DNA of 64,000 nt from NCBI RefSeq assembly GCF_003667525.1, contig NZ_RCUW01000011.1, positions 1-64,000 of the forward strand, in the 5' to 3' direction. The notes below the pieces were generated by a model. It was not told where the DNA came from. It did no database searches and was given only the letters and a program-made list of their open reading frames with translations. The stretch is from Mycetocola_B reblochoni. GTDB lineage: Bacteria; Actinomycetota; Actinomycetes; Actinomycetales; Microbacteriaceae. The position numbers were made by a program, and so were the translations under genes. Below are positions 7,826-17,564 of the stretch, piece by piece. Numbering within the stretch: the first letter of the stretch is position 1; each line of letters opens with the position of its first letter.

Positions 7826-7850
7826 GGGGCACTATTGTCATTATTGCCCC
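7826..7850. promoter_or_regulatory. Palindromic site between mrx1 and pfkA
   Basis: GGGGCA (7826-7831) and TGCCCC (7845-7850) form a 6-bp inverted repeat around a 13-base AT-rich centre in the divergent intergenic region. It could be an operator or simply flank the divergent -10 elements (TATTGT, TTATTG). Low support beyond symmetry. Confidence 0.3.
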
Positions 7851-7902
7851 GTTCGGCCGCGGAGTGGTCGCGGTCGCACCCCCATCGACGGACAGGAGTC
7901 CC

Positions 7903-8931
<1,029 letters not shown>

Positions 8932-8984
8932 GCCTCGCGTCCCCGGACCGGGCGATCACGCGCTGGCACCGTGGGGGAACACAG

Positions 8985-9017
8985 GACGCCGGGACCGCGT
9001 GATGCGGTCCCGGCGTC
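8985..9017. terminator. Bidirectional terminator, perfect 14-bp stem
   Basis: GACGCCGGGACCGC (8985-8998) pairs perfectly with 9004-9017 around a 5-base loop. It lies between the convergent pfkA and oligopeptidase genes and has no T tract, as is common for actinobacterial terminators. Confidence 0.85.
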
Positions 9018-9028
9018 GTCGTGTCCGC

Positions 9029-11239
9029 TCAGCGCGGTTCCGGAGGGGACGGCTCGGCGGCGGGCGACCCCACCCTGGCGGGCTCATCCGCGCCGATGGC
9101 CGGTGCGGCGTGCGCTGCGGGCACCGCGTCGGCCAGGCCGAGCACGTCGAGGATCCAGGCCAGCTCCTCGGCGCGCTCCCTCCACGCGTCGTAGCGCCCG
9201 GTCACCCCGCCGTGTCCCGCGCTCATCTCGATCCGCAGCAGCGGGTCGGCGCCGGCGTCGCGCAGGCGCTGCACCCACTTGACCGGCTCCACGACGAGGA
9301 CCCTCGTGTCGTTGAGGCTCGTCGTCACGAGGATGCGCGGGTAGTCGGCGCCGTCGACGACGTTCTCGTACGGCGTGTAGCCCTTGATGTAGTCGTACAC
9401 CTCCGCATCGTGCAGCGGGTCGCCCCACTCGTCCCACTCGATCACGGTCAGCGGCAGCTCGGGCTTGAGGATCGAGGTCAGGGCGTCGACGAACGGCACG
9501 GAGGCGAGGATGCCGGCGAACGTCGTCGGCGCGAGGTTCGCCACGGCCCCCATGAGCAGTCCGCCTGCGCTGCCGCCCTCCGCGACGAGCCGCTCGGGGA
9601 CGGTGTAGCCGCGGGCGATCAGGTGCTCGGCCGCGGCGACGAAGTCGGTGAAGCTGGTGCGCTTGCGCAGCCGCTTGCCGTCCTCGTACCAGGACCGGCC
9701 GAGCTCGCCGCCCCCGCGCACGTGGGCGATGGCGAAGACGGCCCCCCGGTCCAGCAGCGACAGCCGGGCGATGGAGAAGCCGGGGTCGGTGCTCAGCTCG
9801 TACGAGCCGTAGCCGTACAGCTCGAGCGGGGCGGGCAGAGCGGTGTCGCGGCGTTTGACGATCGAGATGGGCACGAGCGTGCCGTCAGGGGCTGGCGCCC
9901 ACTCCCGTAGCTGCTCGTAGTCGTCGGGGTCGTAGCCGCCGAGCACGGGCTGGCGCTTGAGCAGAGTGAGCTCGCCGCTGACCGCGTCCAGCTCGAACAG
10001 GCTGCGCGGCGTCACCATGGAGGTGTAGCTCAGCCGGGTGAGCGGGGCCGTCCACTCCGGGTTCCCCGCGGTGCCGACCGTGTACAGCGGCTCGGGGAAC
10101 ACCACCTCCTCGACCGCGATCAGCGCGACGTCCGACACGCCGGCGAGGCGGGCGACGGCGATCCGGGTCAGGCCCTCCCTGCGCGAGGAGACGACGAGCC
10201 GGTCGGCGAACGCCTCGACGTCCTCGATGCGGACGCCGGGCCGGTGGGGAACGACGACGCGCGCGTCGGCCGGTCCCGTCCCCGGCGCGTCCGGGTCGAC
10301 GGCGACGACCTCGAAGTCCTCCGCCCCGTCGTTGTGCGTGACGAGGAACACGTCCTCGCCACCGATGACGGCGTGCTCGACGTCGTACTCGACCTCCTCC
10401 CGCCGAGGCCACAGCGTTCGCGGCTCGGCCGTCGGCGTCGTCGCGGGCAGGAAGCGGTACTCGCTGGTGACGGAGCTGGACACGCTGAACAGGATGTACC
10501 GCTGCGACCTGGTCGTGTCCACGCCCACCCAGAACCGCTCGTCCGGCTCATGGAGGACGACGACGTCCGGCTCCGCGGAGCCCACCCGGTGACGGTGCAC
10601 GGTGTCCGGACGCCAGGCGTCGTCGACGGTCGTGTAGAACACGTGCGCGCCGTCGGGGGAGAACACCGCGCCGGAGAAGGTGTTGCCGACCTCGTCGGGC
10701 AGGTCGTCGCCGCTGGCCAGGTCGCGCACCCGCAGCGTGTACCGCTCGTCCCCGGCCGTGTCGACGCCGTAGAGCAGCCGGCGGCCGTCCGCGGAGATGT
10801 CGAAGGAGCCGAGGGCGAAGAAGTCGTTCCCGAGCGCCGCCTCGTTCGAGTCGAACACGATCTGCTCGCCGGGGAGCGTCGTCGCCGGGTCGACGGCGGG
10901 GGGAGTCCAGTCGTCGGGGCCTGCCGCCGGGGTCCGGCAGCTGATGCCGTACTGGGCGCCCTCCCTCGTGCGGGTGAAGTACCACCACTGCCCGATGCGC
11001 TGGGGGACCGAGATGTCGGTCTCCAGGGTCCGGGACCTGATCTCGTCGAACACGCGTCGCCGCAGTGCCTCCAGCCCGGCCGTGCGCTCGTCGGTGTGGG
11101 CGTTCTCCGCCTGGAGGAGGGCGACGACCTCGGGGGAGTCGGTATCCCTCAGCCACTCGTACGGGTCGGCGACCCTGTCGCCGTGGTGCTCCCTGATGAT
11201 GGCTCGTTTCTCGGCCCGTGGACCCGTGCTGGCAGTCAT
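9029..11239 (-). CDS. ptrB: S9 family serine peptidase, oligopeptidase B-like
   Basis: A 736-residue prolyl-oligopeptidase-family enzyme. Residues about 1-75 plus 440-736 form the alpha/beta-hydrolase domain and the middle forms the seven-bladed propeller. The nucleophile is in GGSAGG (Ser near 557), the acid in NDTRV (about 640) and the histidine in AGHGG (near 676). The opening DPYEWLRD and the glutamate-bearing GGGELG region match protease II rather than prolyl endopeptidase, which suggests cleavage of short peptides after basic residues. There is no signal peptide, so it is probably cytoplasmic. The ATG at 11239 has TAGCGT six bases upstream, fitting a leaderless start. Divergent from the aldo/keto reductase. 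Confidence 0.9.
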   Translation of the reverse strand: MTASTGPRAEKRAIIREHHGDRVADPYEWLRDTDSPEVVALLQAENAHTDERTAGLEALRRRVFDEIRSRTLETDISVPQRIGQWWYFTRTREGAQYGISCRTPAAGPDDWTPPAVDPATTLPGEQIVFDSNEAALGNDFFALGSFDISADGRRLLYGVDTAGDERYTLRVRDLASGDDLPDEVGNTFSGAVFSPDGAHVFYTTVDDAWRPDTVHRHRVGSAEPDVVVLHEPDERFWVGVDTTRSQRYILFSVSSSVTSEYRFLPATTPTAEPRTLWPRREEVEYDVEHAVIGGEDVFLVTHNDGAEDFEVVAVDPDAPGTGPADARVVVPHRPGVRIEDVEAFADRLVVSSRREGLTRIAVARLAGVSDVALIAVEEVVFPEPLYTVGTAGNPEWTAPLTRLSYTSMVTPRSLFELDAVSGELTLLKRQPVLGGYDPDDYEQLREWAPAPDGTLVPISIVKRRDTALPAPLELYGYGSYELSTDPGFSIARLSLLDRGAVFAIAHVRGGGELGRSWYEDGKRLRKRTSFTDFVAAAEHLIARGYTVPERLVAEGGSAGGLLMGAVANLAPTTFAGILASVPFVDALTSILKPELPLTVIEWDEWGDPLHDAEVYDYIKGYTPYENVVDGADYPRILVTTSLNDTRVLVVEPVKWVQRLRDAGADPLLRIEMSAGHGGVTGRYDAWRERAEELAWILDVLGLADAVPAAHAAPAIGADEPARVGSPAAEPSPPEPR

Positions 11240-11348
11240 GCGTCCACGCTAGTGGAGCGCCGGCGGCGGCCCCTGCGCGCCGCGGCCGCGTTCGAGCTGG
11301 GCGAACAGGGCTGGTTCCCCCGGTGCGCCGGGGCGTAGGCTCGGCGGC

Positions 11349-12188
11349 ATGACCGGCTTCCCCCAGTACCAGCTCGCAGACGGCACCTCGTTCCCCCGCA
11401 TCGGCTTCGGCACCTACCCGCTGACCGGCGAGGAGGGGGTGGAGGCGATCCTCAGCGCCATCGCCACCGGCTACCGACTGATCGACACCGCGGTGAACTA
11501 CGAGAACGAGGGCGCCGTCGGCGAGGCGATCCGCCGTGCCGACGTCCCCCGCGGGGAGCTGATCATCCAGACCAAGCTGCCCGGCCGCGACCACGGCTAC
11601 GACGAGACCATGCGCTCGGTCGAGGGCTCGCTGTCCCGGCTCGGCGTCGAGCGCATCGACTCGTACCTCATCCACTGGCCCAACCCCAGCGTCGACCGCT
11701 ACACCGGCAGCTGGAAGGCCATGGTCGAGCTGCAGAAGGACGGCAGGGTCGGCGAGATCGGCGTCTCCAACTTCACGCGCACCTTCATCGAGCGCCTCGT
11801 CGCCGAGACGGGCGTGCTCCCCGCCGTCAACCAGGTCGAGCTGCACCCGTACTTCCCGCAGGAGGCGCTCGTCGAATACCACGCCGAGCAGGGCATCCTC
11901 ACGCAGGCATGGAGCCCGCTGGGCAAGGGCAGCGCCCCGTACCACGAGCCGGCGATCGTCGCCGCGGCCGAGGCGCACGGGATCACCCCGGCGCAGGTGA
12001 TCCTGCGCTGGCACCTGGAGCGCGGCGTGCTCCCGCTGCCGAAGTCGGCGACGCCGTCGAGGCAGGCGGAGAACCTCGCCGCCGAGTCGCTCGCGCTCAC
12101 CCCGGACGAGGTGAGCGCGGTCACGGCCCTCGGGCGCCCCGACGGGCGGCTCTTCGGCGGTGACCCGAACGTCCACGAGGAGCAGTAG
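11349..12188 (+). CDS. Aldo/keto reductase (AKR5-like)
   Basis: A 279-residue NADPH-dependent TIM-barrel reductase. The catalytic tetrad is visible: Asp and Tyr in LIDTAVNYENE, Lys in IIQTKLPG, His in YLIHWPNP. The cofactor-binding end has LPKSATPSRQAENL. It belongs to the 2,5-diketo-gluconate reductase-like branch, but the natural substrate cannot be predicted. The ATG at 11349 has TAGGCT seven bases upstream, so it is probably leaderless and shares a 109-base divergent region with the oligopeptidase gene. A 12-bp hairpin follows. Confidence 0.9.
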   Translation: MTGFPQYQLADGTSFPRIGFGTYPLTGEEGVEAILSAIATGYRLIDTAVNYENEGAVGEAIRRADVPRGELIIQTKLPGRDHGYDETMRSVEGSLSRLGVERIDSYLIHWPNPSVDRYTGSWKAMVELQKDGRVGEIGVSNFTRTFIERLVAETGVLPAVNQVELHPYFPQEALVEYHAEQGILTQAWSPLGKGSAPYHEPAIVAAAEAHGITPAQVILRWHLERGVLPLPKSATPSRQAENLAAESLALTPDEVSAVTALGRPDGRLFGGDPNVHEEQ

Positions 12189-12193
12189 AACGT

Positions 12194-12221
12194 GTGCCCC
12201 CGGCCGACCGGCCGGGGGCAC
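12194..12221 (+). terminator. Terminator after the aldo/keto reductase, 12-bp stem
   Basis: GTGCCCCCGGCC (12194-12205) pairs perfectly with 12210-12221 around GACC, starting five bases after the stop codon. No T tract. Confidence 0.8.
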
Positions 12222-12268
12222 GATCGCGTCGGCCGGGACCCGGCCGACCCACCCAGGGAGGGACACAG

Positions 12269-14026
12269 ATGGCACACACCGTGGCCGAGCAGATCGTCGA
12301 GCAGCTGATCGACGCCGGAGTCCACCGCATCTACGGGATCGTCGGCGACAGCCTCAACCCGATCGTCGACGCCGTCAGGCGCAGCGGCGGCTCGGCGAAG
12401 GGCGGCATCGACTGGATCCACGTCAGGAACGAGGAGGCCGCGGCCTGGGCGGCCGGGGCGGAGTCCCAGCTCACGGGCAAGCTCGCCGTCTGCGCGGGCA
12501 GCTGCGGGCCGGGCAACCTGCACCTGATCAACGGGCTCTACGACGCGCACCGGTCGCGCGCCCGCGTGCTCGCGATCGCCAGCCACATCCCGACGGTGCA
12601 GATCGGCGCGCACTACTTCCAGGAGACCCACCCCGACCGGCTCTTCGTCGAGTGCTCCTCGTACCGCGAGCTGGTCAGCTCGCCCGCCCAGGCCCCCCGG
12701 GTGTTCGCGGAGGCGATCCGGCAGGCCAGCTCGGCCCCCGGCGTCGCCGTCGTCACCCTCCCCGGCGACCTCGCGGGTGAGGAGTCGGTCGGCACGCCTG
12801 TTCCGTTCCGGCCCGCCGCCACCTCCGTGCTGCACCCCTCGCCGCAGGACGTGCGCGCGCTCGCCGACGCGATCAACGCAGCCGACACGGTCGCGATCTT
12901 CGCCGGCGCGGGCGTCGAGGGGGCCCACGACGAGGTCGTCGCCCTCGCCGAGGCCGTCAACGCCCCGATCGGTCACAGCCTGCGTGGCAAGGACTTCATC
13001 CAGCACGACAACCCCTACGACGTCGGCATGACCGGCCTGCTCGGCTACGGGGCCGCCCACGCGGGCATCCACGACGCCGAGCTGCTCATCCTGCTCGGCA
13101 CCGACTTCCCCTACCAGCAGTTCCTGCCCTCCGACGGCAAGACCCGCATCGCCCAGGTCGACGTCGACGCGGCTGCGATCTCGCGACGGGCGGCGGTCGA
13201 CGTGCCCGTCCACGGCGACGTCGCCGAGACGCTCCGGCAGCTCGCCCCGCTGGTGAGCCGCAAGTCCGATCGCCGCTTCCTCGACAGGACGCTCAAGAAG
13301 CACGAGAAGATCATGACGGGGACCGTCGGAGCCTACGCGTCCAACGTCGCCTCGCTCGTCCCGATCCACCCCGAGTACGTCGCCAGCGTCCTCGACCGGG
13401 TGGCGCCGGAGGACACCGTGTTCACGACGGACACCGGCATGACGAACGTGTGGGCGGCGCGCTACCTGCACACCTCGCCCCGCCGCCGCGCCCTCGGGTC
13501 CTACCTGCACGGCTCCATGGCGAACGCGCTCCCGCAGGCGATCGGCGCGCAGCTGGCCGACCCGGAGCGGCCCGTCGTGTCGATGTCCGGCGACGGCGGC
13601 CTGGGCATGCTGCTCGGCGAGCTGCTCACCGTGAAGGCGCTCGAGCTGCCGCTGACGGTGCTCGTGTTCAACAACTCCACCCTCGGAATGGTCAAGGCGG
13701 AGATGCTCGTCGACGGGCTGCCCGACTTCGGGGTCGACGTGCCGGAGGTCGACTACGCCGCGCTCGCCGCGAGCCTCGGCTTCCAGGCGCGGCGGGTCAC
13801 CGCGGCCGGCGACGTCGAGGCGGCGCTCAGCGAGGCGATCGCCCACAGGGGGCCGTCGCTGGTCGACGTCGTCACTGACCCGAGGGCGCTGTCGCTTCCC
13901 CCGGAGATCACCGGAGCCCAGATCGGTGGCTTCGCCCTGGCGATGTCGAAGGTCGTGCTCAACGGCGGGGTCGGCGAGGCCGTGGCGATGGCCAGGAGCA
14001 ACCTCAGGAACATCCCGCGACCCTAG
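12269..14026 (+). CDS. poxB: Pyruvate oxidase-type thiamine-dependent enzyme (pyruvate dehydrogenase, quinone)
   Basis: A 585-residue ThDP enzyme with PYR, central FAD-binding and PP domains. The activating glutamate lies in HVRNEEAAAWAAGA, the PP-domain cofactor motif is MSGDGGLGML followed by VFNNSTLGMVKAEM, and VCAGSCGPGNLHLINGLYDA matches PoxB closely. PoxB converts pyruvate to acetate and CO2, passing electrons through FAD to membrane quinone; the family also includes acetolactate synthases, but the GSCGPGN and C-terminal pattern favour PoxB. The ATG at 12269 follows AGGGAGG, and the previous terminator separates it from the reductase. A stem-loop ending in TTT follows. Confidence 0.88.
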   Translation: MAHTVAEQIVEQLIDAGVHRIYGIVGDSLNPIVDAVRRSGGSAKGGIDWIHVRNEEAAAWAAGAESQLTGKLAVCAGSCGPGNLHLINGLYDAHRSRARVLAIASHIPTVQIGAHYFQETHPDRLFVECSSYRELVSSPAQAPRVFAEAIRQASSAPGVAVVTLPGDLAGEESVGTPVPFRPAATSVLHPSPQDVRALADAINAADTVAIFAGAGVEGAHDEVVALAEAVNAPIGHSLRGKDFIQHDNPYDVGMTGLLGYGAAHAGIHDAELLILLGTDFPYQQFLPSDGKTRIAQVDVDAAAISRRAAVDVPVHGDVAETLRQLAPLVSRKSDRRFLDRTLKKHEKIMTGTVGAYASNVASLVPIHPEYVASVLDRVAPEDTVFTTDTGMTNVWAARYLHTSPRRRALGSYLHGSMANALPQAIGAQLADPERPVVSMSGDGGLGMLLGELLTVKALELPLTVLVFNNSTLGMVKAEMLVDGLPDFGVDVPEVDYAALAASLGFQARRVTAAGDVEAALSEAIAHRGPSLVDVVTDPRALSLPPEITGAQIGGFALAMSKVVLNGGVGEAVAMARSNLRNIPRP

Positions 14027-14037
14027 GCGCGGGTGCG

Positions 14038-14073
14038 AAGGCCAGGGGGCGGGCACGTCGTCCCCTGGCCTTT
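14038..14073 (+). terminator. Rho-independent terminator of poxB
   Basis: AAGGCCAGGGG (14038-14048) pairs with CCCCTGGCCTT (14062-14072) and is followed by a short T run. One of the few terminators here with any T tail. Confidence 0.82.
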
Positions 14074-14152
14074 GCTCTGCGCCGCGGCGACCGAGTTGAC
14101 GAGCCATGCGGCTGGTGGAAGTATCAATACGCCAGGGGCTCTGGCAACCTCC

Positions 14153-14174
14153 CCACGTCGAACAGCGCGTGAAC
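14153..14174 (-). promoter_or_regulatory. Candidate PHO box upstream of the phosphate transporter
   Basis: On the minus strand two adjacent 11-base units, GTTCACGCGCT (14174-14164) and GTTCGACGTGG (14163-14153), share GTTC and the 11-base phasing of actinobacterial PhoP direct repeats. The position, about 52-73 bases before the transporter start, is suitable. The second unit is degenerate, so this is a candidate only. Confidence 0.4.
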
Positions 14175-14225
14175 ATTGCGTTCTCGTGAGGCGTTCGCCG
14201 CGGGCCAACCTGGAGACGTCGCCCG

Positions 14226-15509
14226 GTGGACATCACCTACCTCGTTGTACTCGTCATCGCGCTCGCGCTGTTCTTCGACTTCACCAACGGCTTCCATGAC
14301 ACGGCCAACGCGATGGCGACGCCCATCGCGACCGGCGCGCTCAAGCCGAAGGTCGCGGTGGCGCTCGCCGCCGTCCTCAACCTGGTCGGGGCGTTCCTGT
14401 CGACGGAGGTCGCCAAGACCATCTCCGGCGGCCTCATCAAGGAGGGCTCCGGCGGCGTGCTCATCTCGCCGGAGATGATCTTCGCCGGGCTCATCGGCGC
14501 GATCGTGTGGAACATGCTCACCTGGCTGCTCGGCCTGCCCTCCAGCTCCTCGCACGCCCTGTTCGGCGGCCTCATCGGCGCCGCCCTCGTCGGCTTCGGC
14601 GTCGGCGCGATCGACGGGGGAGTGCTGCTGTCCAAGATCATCCTGCCCGCGCTCATCGCCCCCTTCACCGCCGGGCTGATCGCCTTCGTCGTCACCAAGC
14701 TCGCCTACGGGCTGACCAGGAGGTACGACAAGAAGCCCGACGGCCGCTCCGGGTTCCGCTACGGACAGATCTTCACCTCCTCGCTCGTGGCGCTCGCCCA
14801 CGGGACGAACGACGCGCAGAAGACGATGGGCGTCATCACGCTCACCCTCGTCGCGGTCGGGATGCAGGACGCGGGGACGGGTCCGCAGCTCTGGGTCGTC
14901 ACGGTCTGCGCGCTCGCCATCGCCCTGGGCACGTACATCGGCGGCTGGCGCATCATCAAGACCCTCGGCCGCGGTCTCACCGAGGTCAAGCCGGCGCAGG
15001 GCTTCGCCGCCGAGGCGAGCACGGCCGCCACCATCCTCGCCTCCAGCCACGTCGGATTCGCGCTGTCGACCACCCAGGTCGCCTCCGGCTCCGTCATCGG
15101 CTCCGGCCTGGGCCGGCGCGGATCCGAGATCCGCTGGGGCACCGTGGGCAGGATCGGGCTGGGCTGGCTGATGACGCTCCCCGCGGCCGGAGCGGTCGGC
15201 GCACTCGCCGCGCTCGTCGCGCAGCTGGGCACGGTCGGCGTGATCGCGGACGCCGTGGTCGGTGTCGGCGTGATCCTGTTCATCTACCTGTGGTCGCGTC
15301 GCGACGAGGTGGGGGCCCACAACGCGATGAGCGATGTGGCCGACTCCGGCCACGCCGTCCGGATCACCGAGCCGGAAAAGAAGGTGAAGCGCCGCGACCG
15401 CGTGCGCCAGACGGCGGGCTCGCCAGGCACGGAGACGGAGACGGGACGACAGCGCGGGGGCGGGGCGCTGCCCGACTCCGACGCCACGACGACGGGGGAC
15501 GACAAGTGA
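14226..15509 (+). CDS. pitA: Inorganic phosphate transporter, Pit family
   Basis: A 427-residue low-affinity phosphate (metal-phosphate) transporter. The N-terminal repeat has FDFTNGFHDTANAMAT and the C-terminal repeat ALAHGTNDAQKTMG, the paired PiT signatures; about ten to eleven membrane segments surround a soluble loop near 165-175. The C-terminal 60 residues are charged and cytoplasmic. The start is a GTG (VDITYLVV); no earlier in-frame start gives a better family match. The stop overlaps the next gene by GTGA. A possible PHO box lies upstream. Confidence 0.9.
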   Translation: MDITYLVVLVIALALFFDFTNGFHDTANAMATPIATGALKPKVAVALAAVLNLVGAFLSTEVAKTISGGLIKEGSGGVLISPEMIFAGLIGAIVWNMLTWLLGLPSSSSHALFGGLIGAALVGFGVGAIDGGVLLSKIILPALIAPFTAGLIAFVVTKLAYGLTRRYDKKPDGRSGFRYGQIFTSSLVALAHGTNDAQKTMGVITLTLVAVGMQDAGTGPQLWVVTVCALAIALGTYIGGWRIIKTLGRGLTEVKPAQGFAAEASTAATILASSHVGFALSTTQVASGSVIGSGLGRRGSEIRWGTVGRIGLGWLMTLPAAGAVGALAALVAQLGTVGVIADAVVGVGVILFIYLWSRRDEVGAHNAMSDVADSGHAVRITEPEKKVKRRDRVRQTAGSPGTETETGRQRGGGALPDSDATTTGDDK

Positions 15510-15907
15510 ACACGGTGACCAGTGCGGTGACGGCAGGTGCCGTGCTCGCGGCCGCCGCGGCGGCGGGTGTCGGCGTCGACTGGGTCGCGTTCCTGTCCGT
15601 CCTGGTGTGGGCGATGACCGCGGCGATCGTCGTCGTCGGCCTGTACGCGCTCGGCGTGCGGATGCTGATCCGCGGCGGCAGGGTGCCGGTCGTCGCCCCC
15701 GCCGAGTTCACCGACGCGATCACCGTCCTGTCGCCGGCCGAGGCGCGCAAGGCGGAGCGCAAGGCCGAGAAGGCCGCGCGCAAGAACCCGCTGACCGCGG
15801 GGCAGAAGCGCCTCGCCCGTCTGACCGCCTACGCGTGCTTCGGGCTCTGCGCCGGAGCCGTGCTGTTCGGCATCTACCTCATCGTCCCCGCCCTGCACGG
15901 CGCCTGA
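15506..15907 (+). CDS. Small membrane protein partner of pitA
   Basis: A 133-residue protein with an Ala-rich hydrophobic N-terminus (about 8-25), a second helix (30-52), a basic, Glu/Lys-rich cytoplasmic stretch (EARKAERKAEKAARK, about 80-95) and a third helix (108-130). The GTG overlaps the pitA stop, so it is translated with the transporter. Small proteins of this kind commonly follow pit genes in actinobacteria; the role is unknown, perhaps accessory or regulatory. Confidence 0.75.
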   Translation: MNTVTSAVTAGAVLAAAAAAGVGVDWVAFLSVLVWAMTAAIVVVGLYALGVRMLIRGGRVPVVAPAEFTDAITVLSPAEARKAERKAEKAARKNPLTAGQKRLARLTAYACFGLCAGAVLFGIYLIVPALHGA

Positions 15908-16022
15908 GCGCGCCCCGGGTCGCCGGCCCGCGGCGCAGAGCGGTGCACGCCGTCACGCCCGGCGCGGACCCTCGGGCGCGCGGGCGGCGGTGCGGCGCCG
16001 GCTTTCCGGGATAATCGAGTCC

Positions 16023-17564
16023 ATGAGCGCCGCCAGACGACTCCTCAGCCGCGCGCCGGCCGTCTCCGTGCGGATGCGCATCGTCATGGCGATGCTCATC
16101 GTCACGGCGCTCGGCCTCGCCGTCGCGGGGACGACGGTCTACCTGCTGCAGCGCGAACGCATCCTCGCCCAGGTGGACGCCGAGCTGCACATCAGGGTGG
16201 AGAGCGTCCGGGCCGTCATCGAGGGCGTCCAGCCGACGCCGTCGTCGCCCGGAACGGGGACCGTGACACCCAGCGAGACGGAGCCGCGCTTCTCCGACGT
16301 CGACGAGGCCGTTCGGCAGGCGGTCCAGCAGGTGCAGCCGGACAACTTCGAGGGCGCCCTCGGCATCGTCGACGGCGTGGCGCGCTACGCCCCCGGCATC
16401 GGAGCGGCCCTCGCCCTCGCCGACGACCCCGCGCTCGTCGCCCTCGCCGGCGGCGTCGCCGAGCGTGGCGTGGTGGCGATCGGCACGACCGAGTCGTCCT
16501 TCGGCACGCTCAGGTACCTCGTCGTCCCCATCACGATCGACGGCGCGGAGGGGACGGGGGCGTACCTCGCCGCGGTCGACCTCGAGGCCGAGCTCGCCGA
16601 CCTCGGCGAGACGATGCGCAGCTACACCTGGGTCAGCCTGTTCGTCGTCGTCGCCGTGCTCGTCGTGGGGCTCATCGTCGCGGGTCGGGTGCTCCGACCG
16701 TTGCGCCTGCTGCAGGAGTCGGCGTCACGGATCACGGCGAGCGACCTGTCCGAGCGCATCCCCGTGGGCGCCAGGGACGACCTGGGCGAGCTCACCCGGA
16801 CCGTCAACGGGATGATCGAGCGCCTCGAGGACTCCTTCCACGCCAGGAGACGGCTGCTCGACGACGTCAGACACGAACTGAAGACGCCGATCACGATCGT
16901 GAGGGGGAACATCGAGGTCCTCGACCCGGCCGACCCGTCCGAGGTGGCCGAGGTCATGGAGCTGGCCACCGAGGAGCTGGACCGGATGGCGCTGCTCATC
17001 GACGACATCGCCCTGCTGGCCGACGTCGAGTCCCCCGGGCTGACGCTCACCGAGGTGAGCCTGCCCGTGCTCACGGAGCGGCTGCTCAGCCGGGTGCAGG
17101 CCTACGCCGGCCACCGCTGGGAGCTCGCGCGGGTCGACGAGGGCGTCGTCGTCGCCGACGGCCAGCGGATCCTTCAAGCGTGGCTCCAGCTGGCGGACAA
17201 CGCGGCGAAGTACGCGCCGGAGGGCACGACGATCACGCTGTCCGCGCGGATCGTCGGCGACCGCGCCGAGCTCTCCGTCTCCGACAGGGGGCCGGGGGTC
17301 CCGCGCGAGGCGAGGGAGCGCATCTTCGAGAGGTTCGGCCGTGCCCACGCGGGCCGGGGCGTCGACGGCTCCGGCCTCGGCCTCGCGATCGTGCAGGCCA
17401 TCGCCGTGCAGCACGGCGGTGCCGTCCTGCTCGACAGCGCGGAGGGTCTCGGCTCGACCTTCCTGATCGTCATCCCCGTCGCCGGGCCCGGCGGGACCGC
17501 GGGCGAGGCGGAGGGAGACGGCACGGGACACCCGGGGCCGGAGGGGAGTGCGGAACGATGGTGA
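16023..17564 (+). CDS. Sensor histidine kinase
   Basis: A 513-residue membrane kinase. TM1 (about 20-40) and TM2 (about 200-222) frame a 160-residue extracytoplasmic sensor with a Ser/Thr/Pro stretch near 65-80. Then follow HAMP (222-275), HisKA with the phospho-acceptor in VRHELKTPI (His284), and HATPase_c with DNAAKYAP (about 392), DRGPGVP and GSGLGLAIVQ. The ligand is unknown. A GATAAT lies seven bases before the ATG, suggesting a leaderless operon head. It overlaps the response-regulator gene by seven bases; kinase-first order is less common than the reverse. The last 25 residues are Gly/Glu-rich and probably disordered. Confidence 0.9.
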   Translation: MSAARRLLSRAPAVSVRMRIVMAMLIVTALGLAVAGTTVYLLQRERILAQVDAELHIRVESVRAVIEGVQPTPSSPGTGTVTPSETEPRFSDVDEAVRQAVQQVQPDNFEGALGIVDGVARYAPGIGAALALADDPALVALAGGVAERGVVAIGTTESSFGTLRYLVVPITIDGAEGTGAYLAAVDLEAELADLGETMRSYTWVSLFVVVAVLVVGLIVAGRVLRPLRLLQESASRITASDLSERIPVGARDDLGELTRTVNGMIERLEDSFHARRRLLDDVRHELKTPITIVRGNIEVLDPADPSEVAEVMELATEELDRMALLIDDIALLADVESPGLTLTEVSLPVLTERLLSRVQAYAGHRWELARVDEGVVVADGQRILQAWLQLADNAAKYAPEGTTITLSARIVGDRAELSVSDRGPGVPREARERIFERFGRAHAGRGVDGSGLGLAIVQAIAVQHGGAVLLDSAEGLGSTFLIVIPVAGPGGTAGEAEGDGTGHPGPEGSAERW

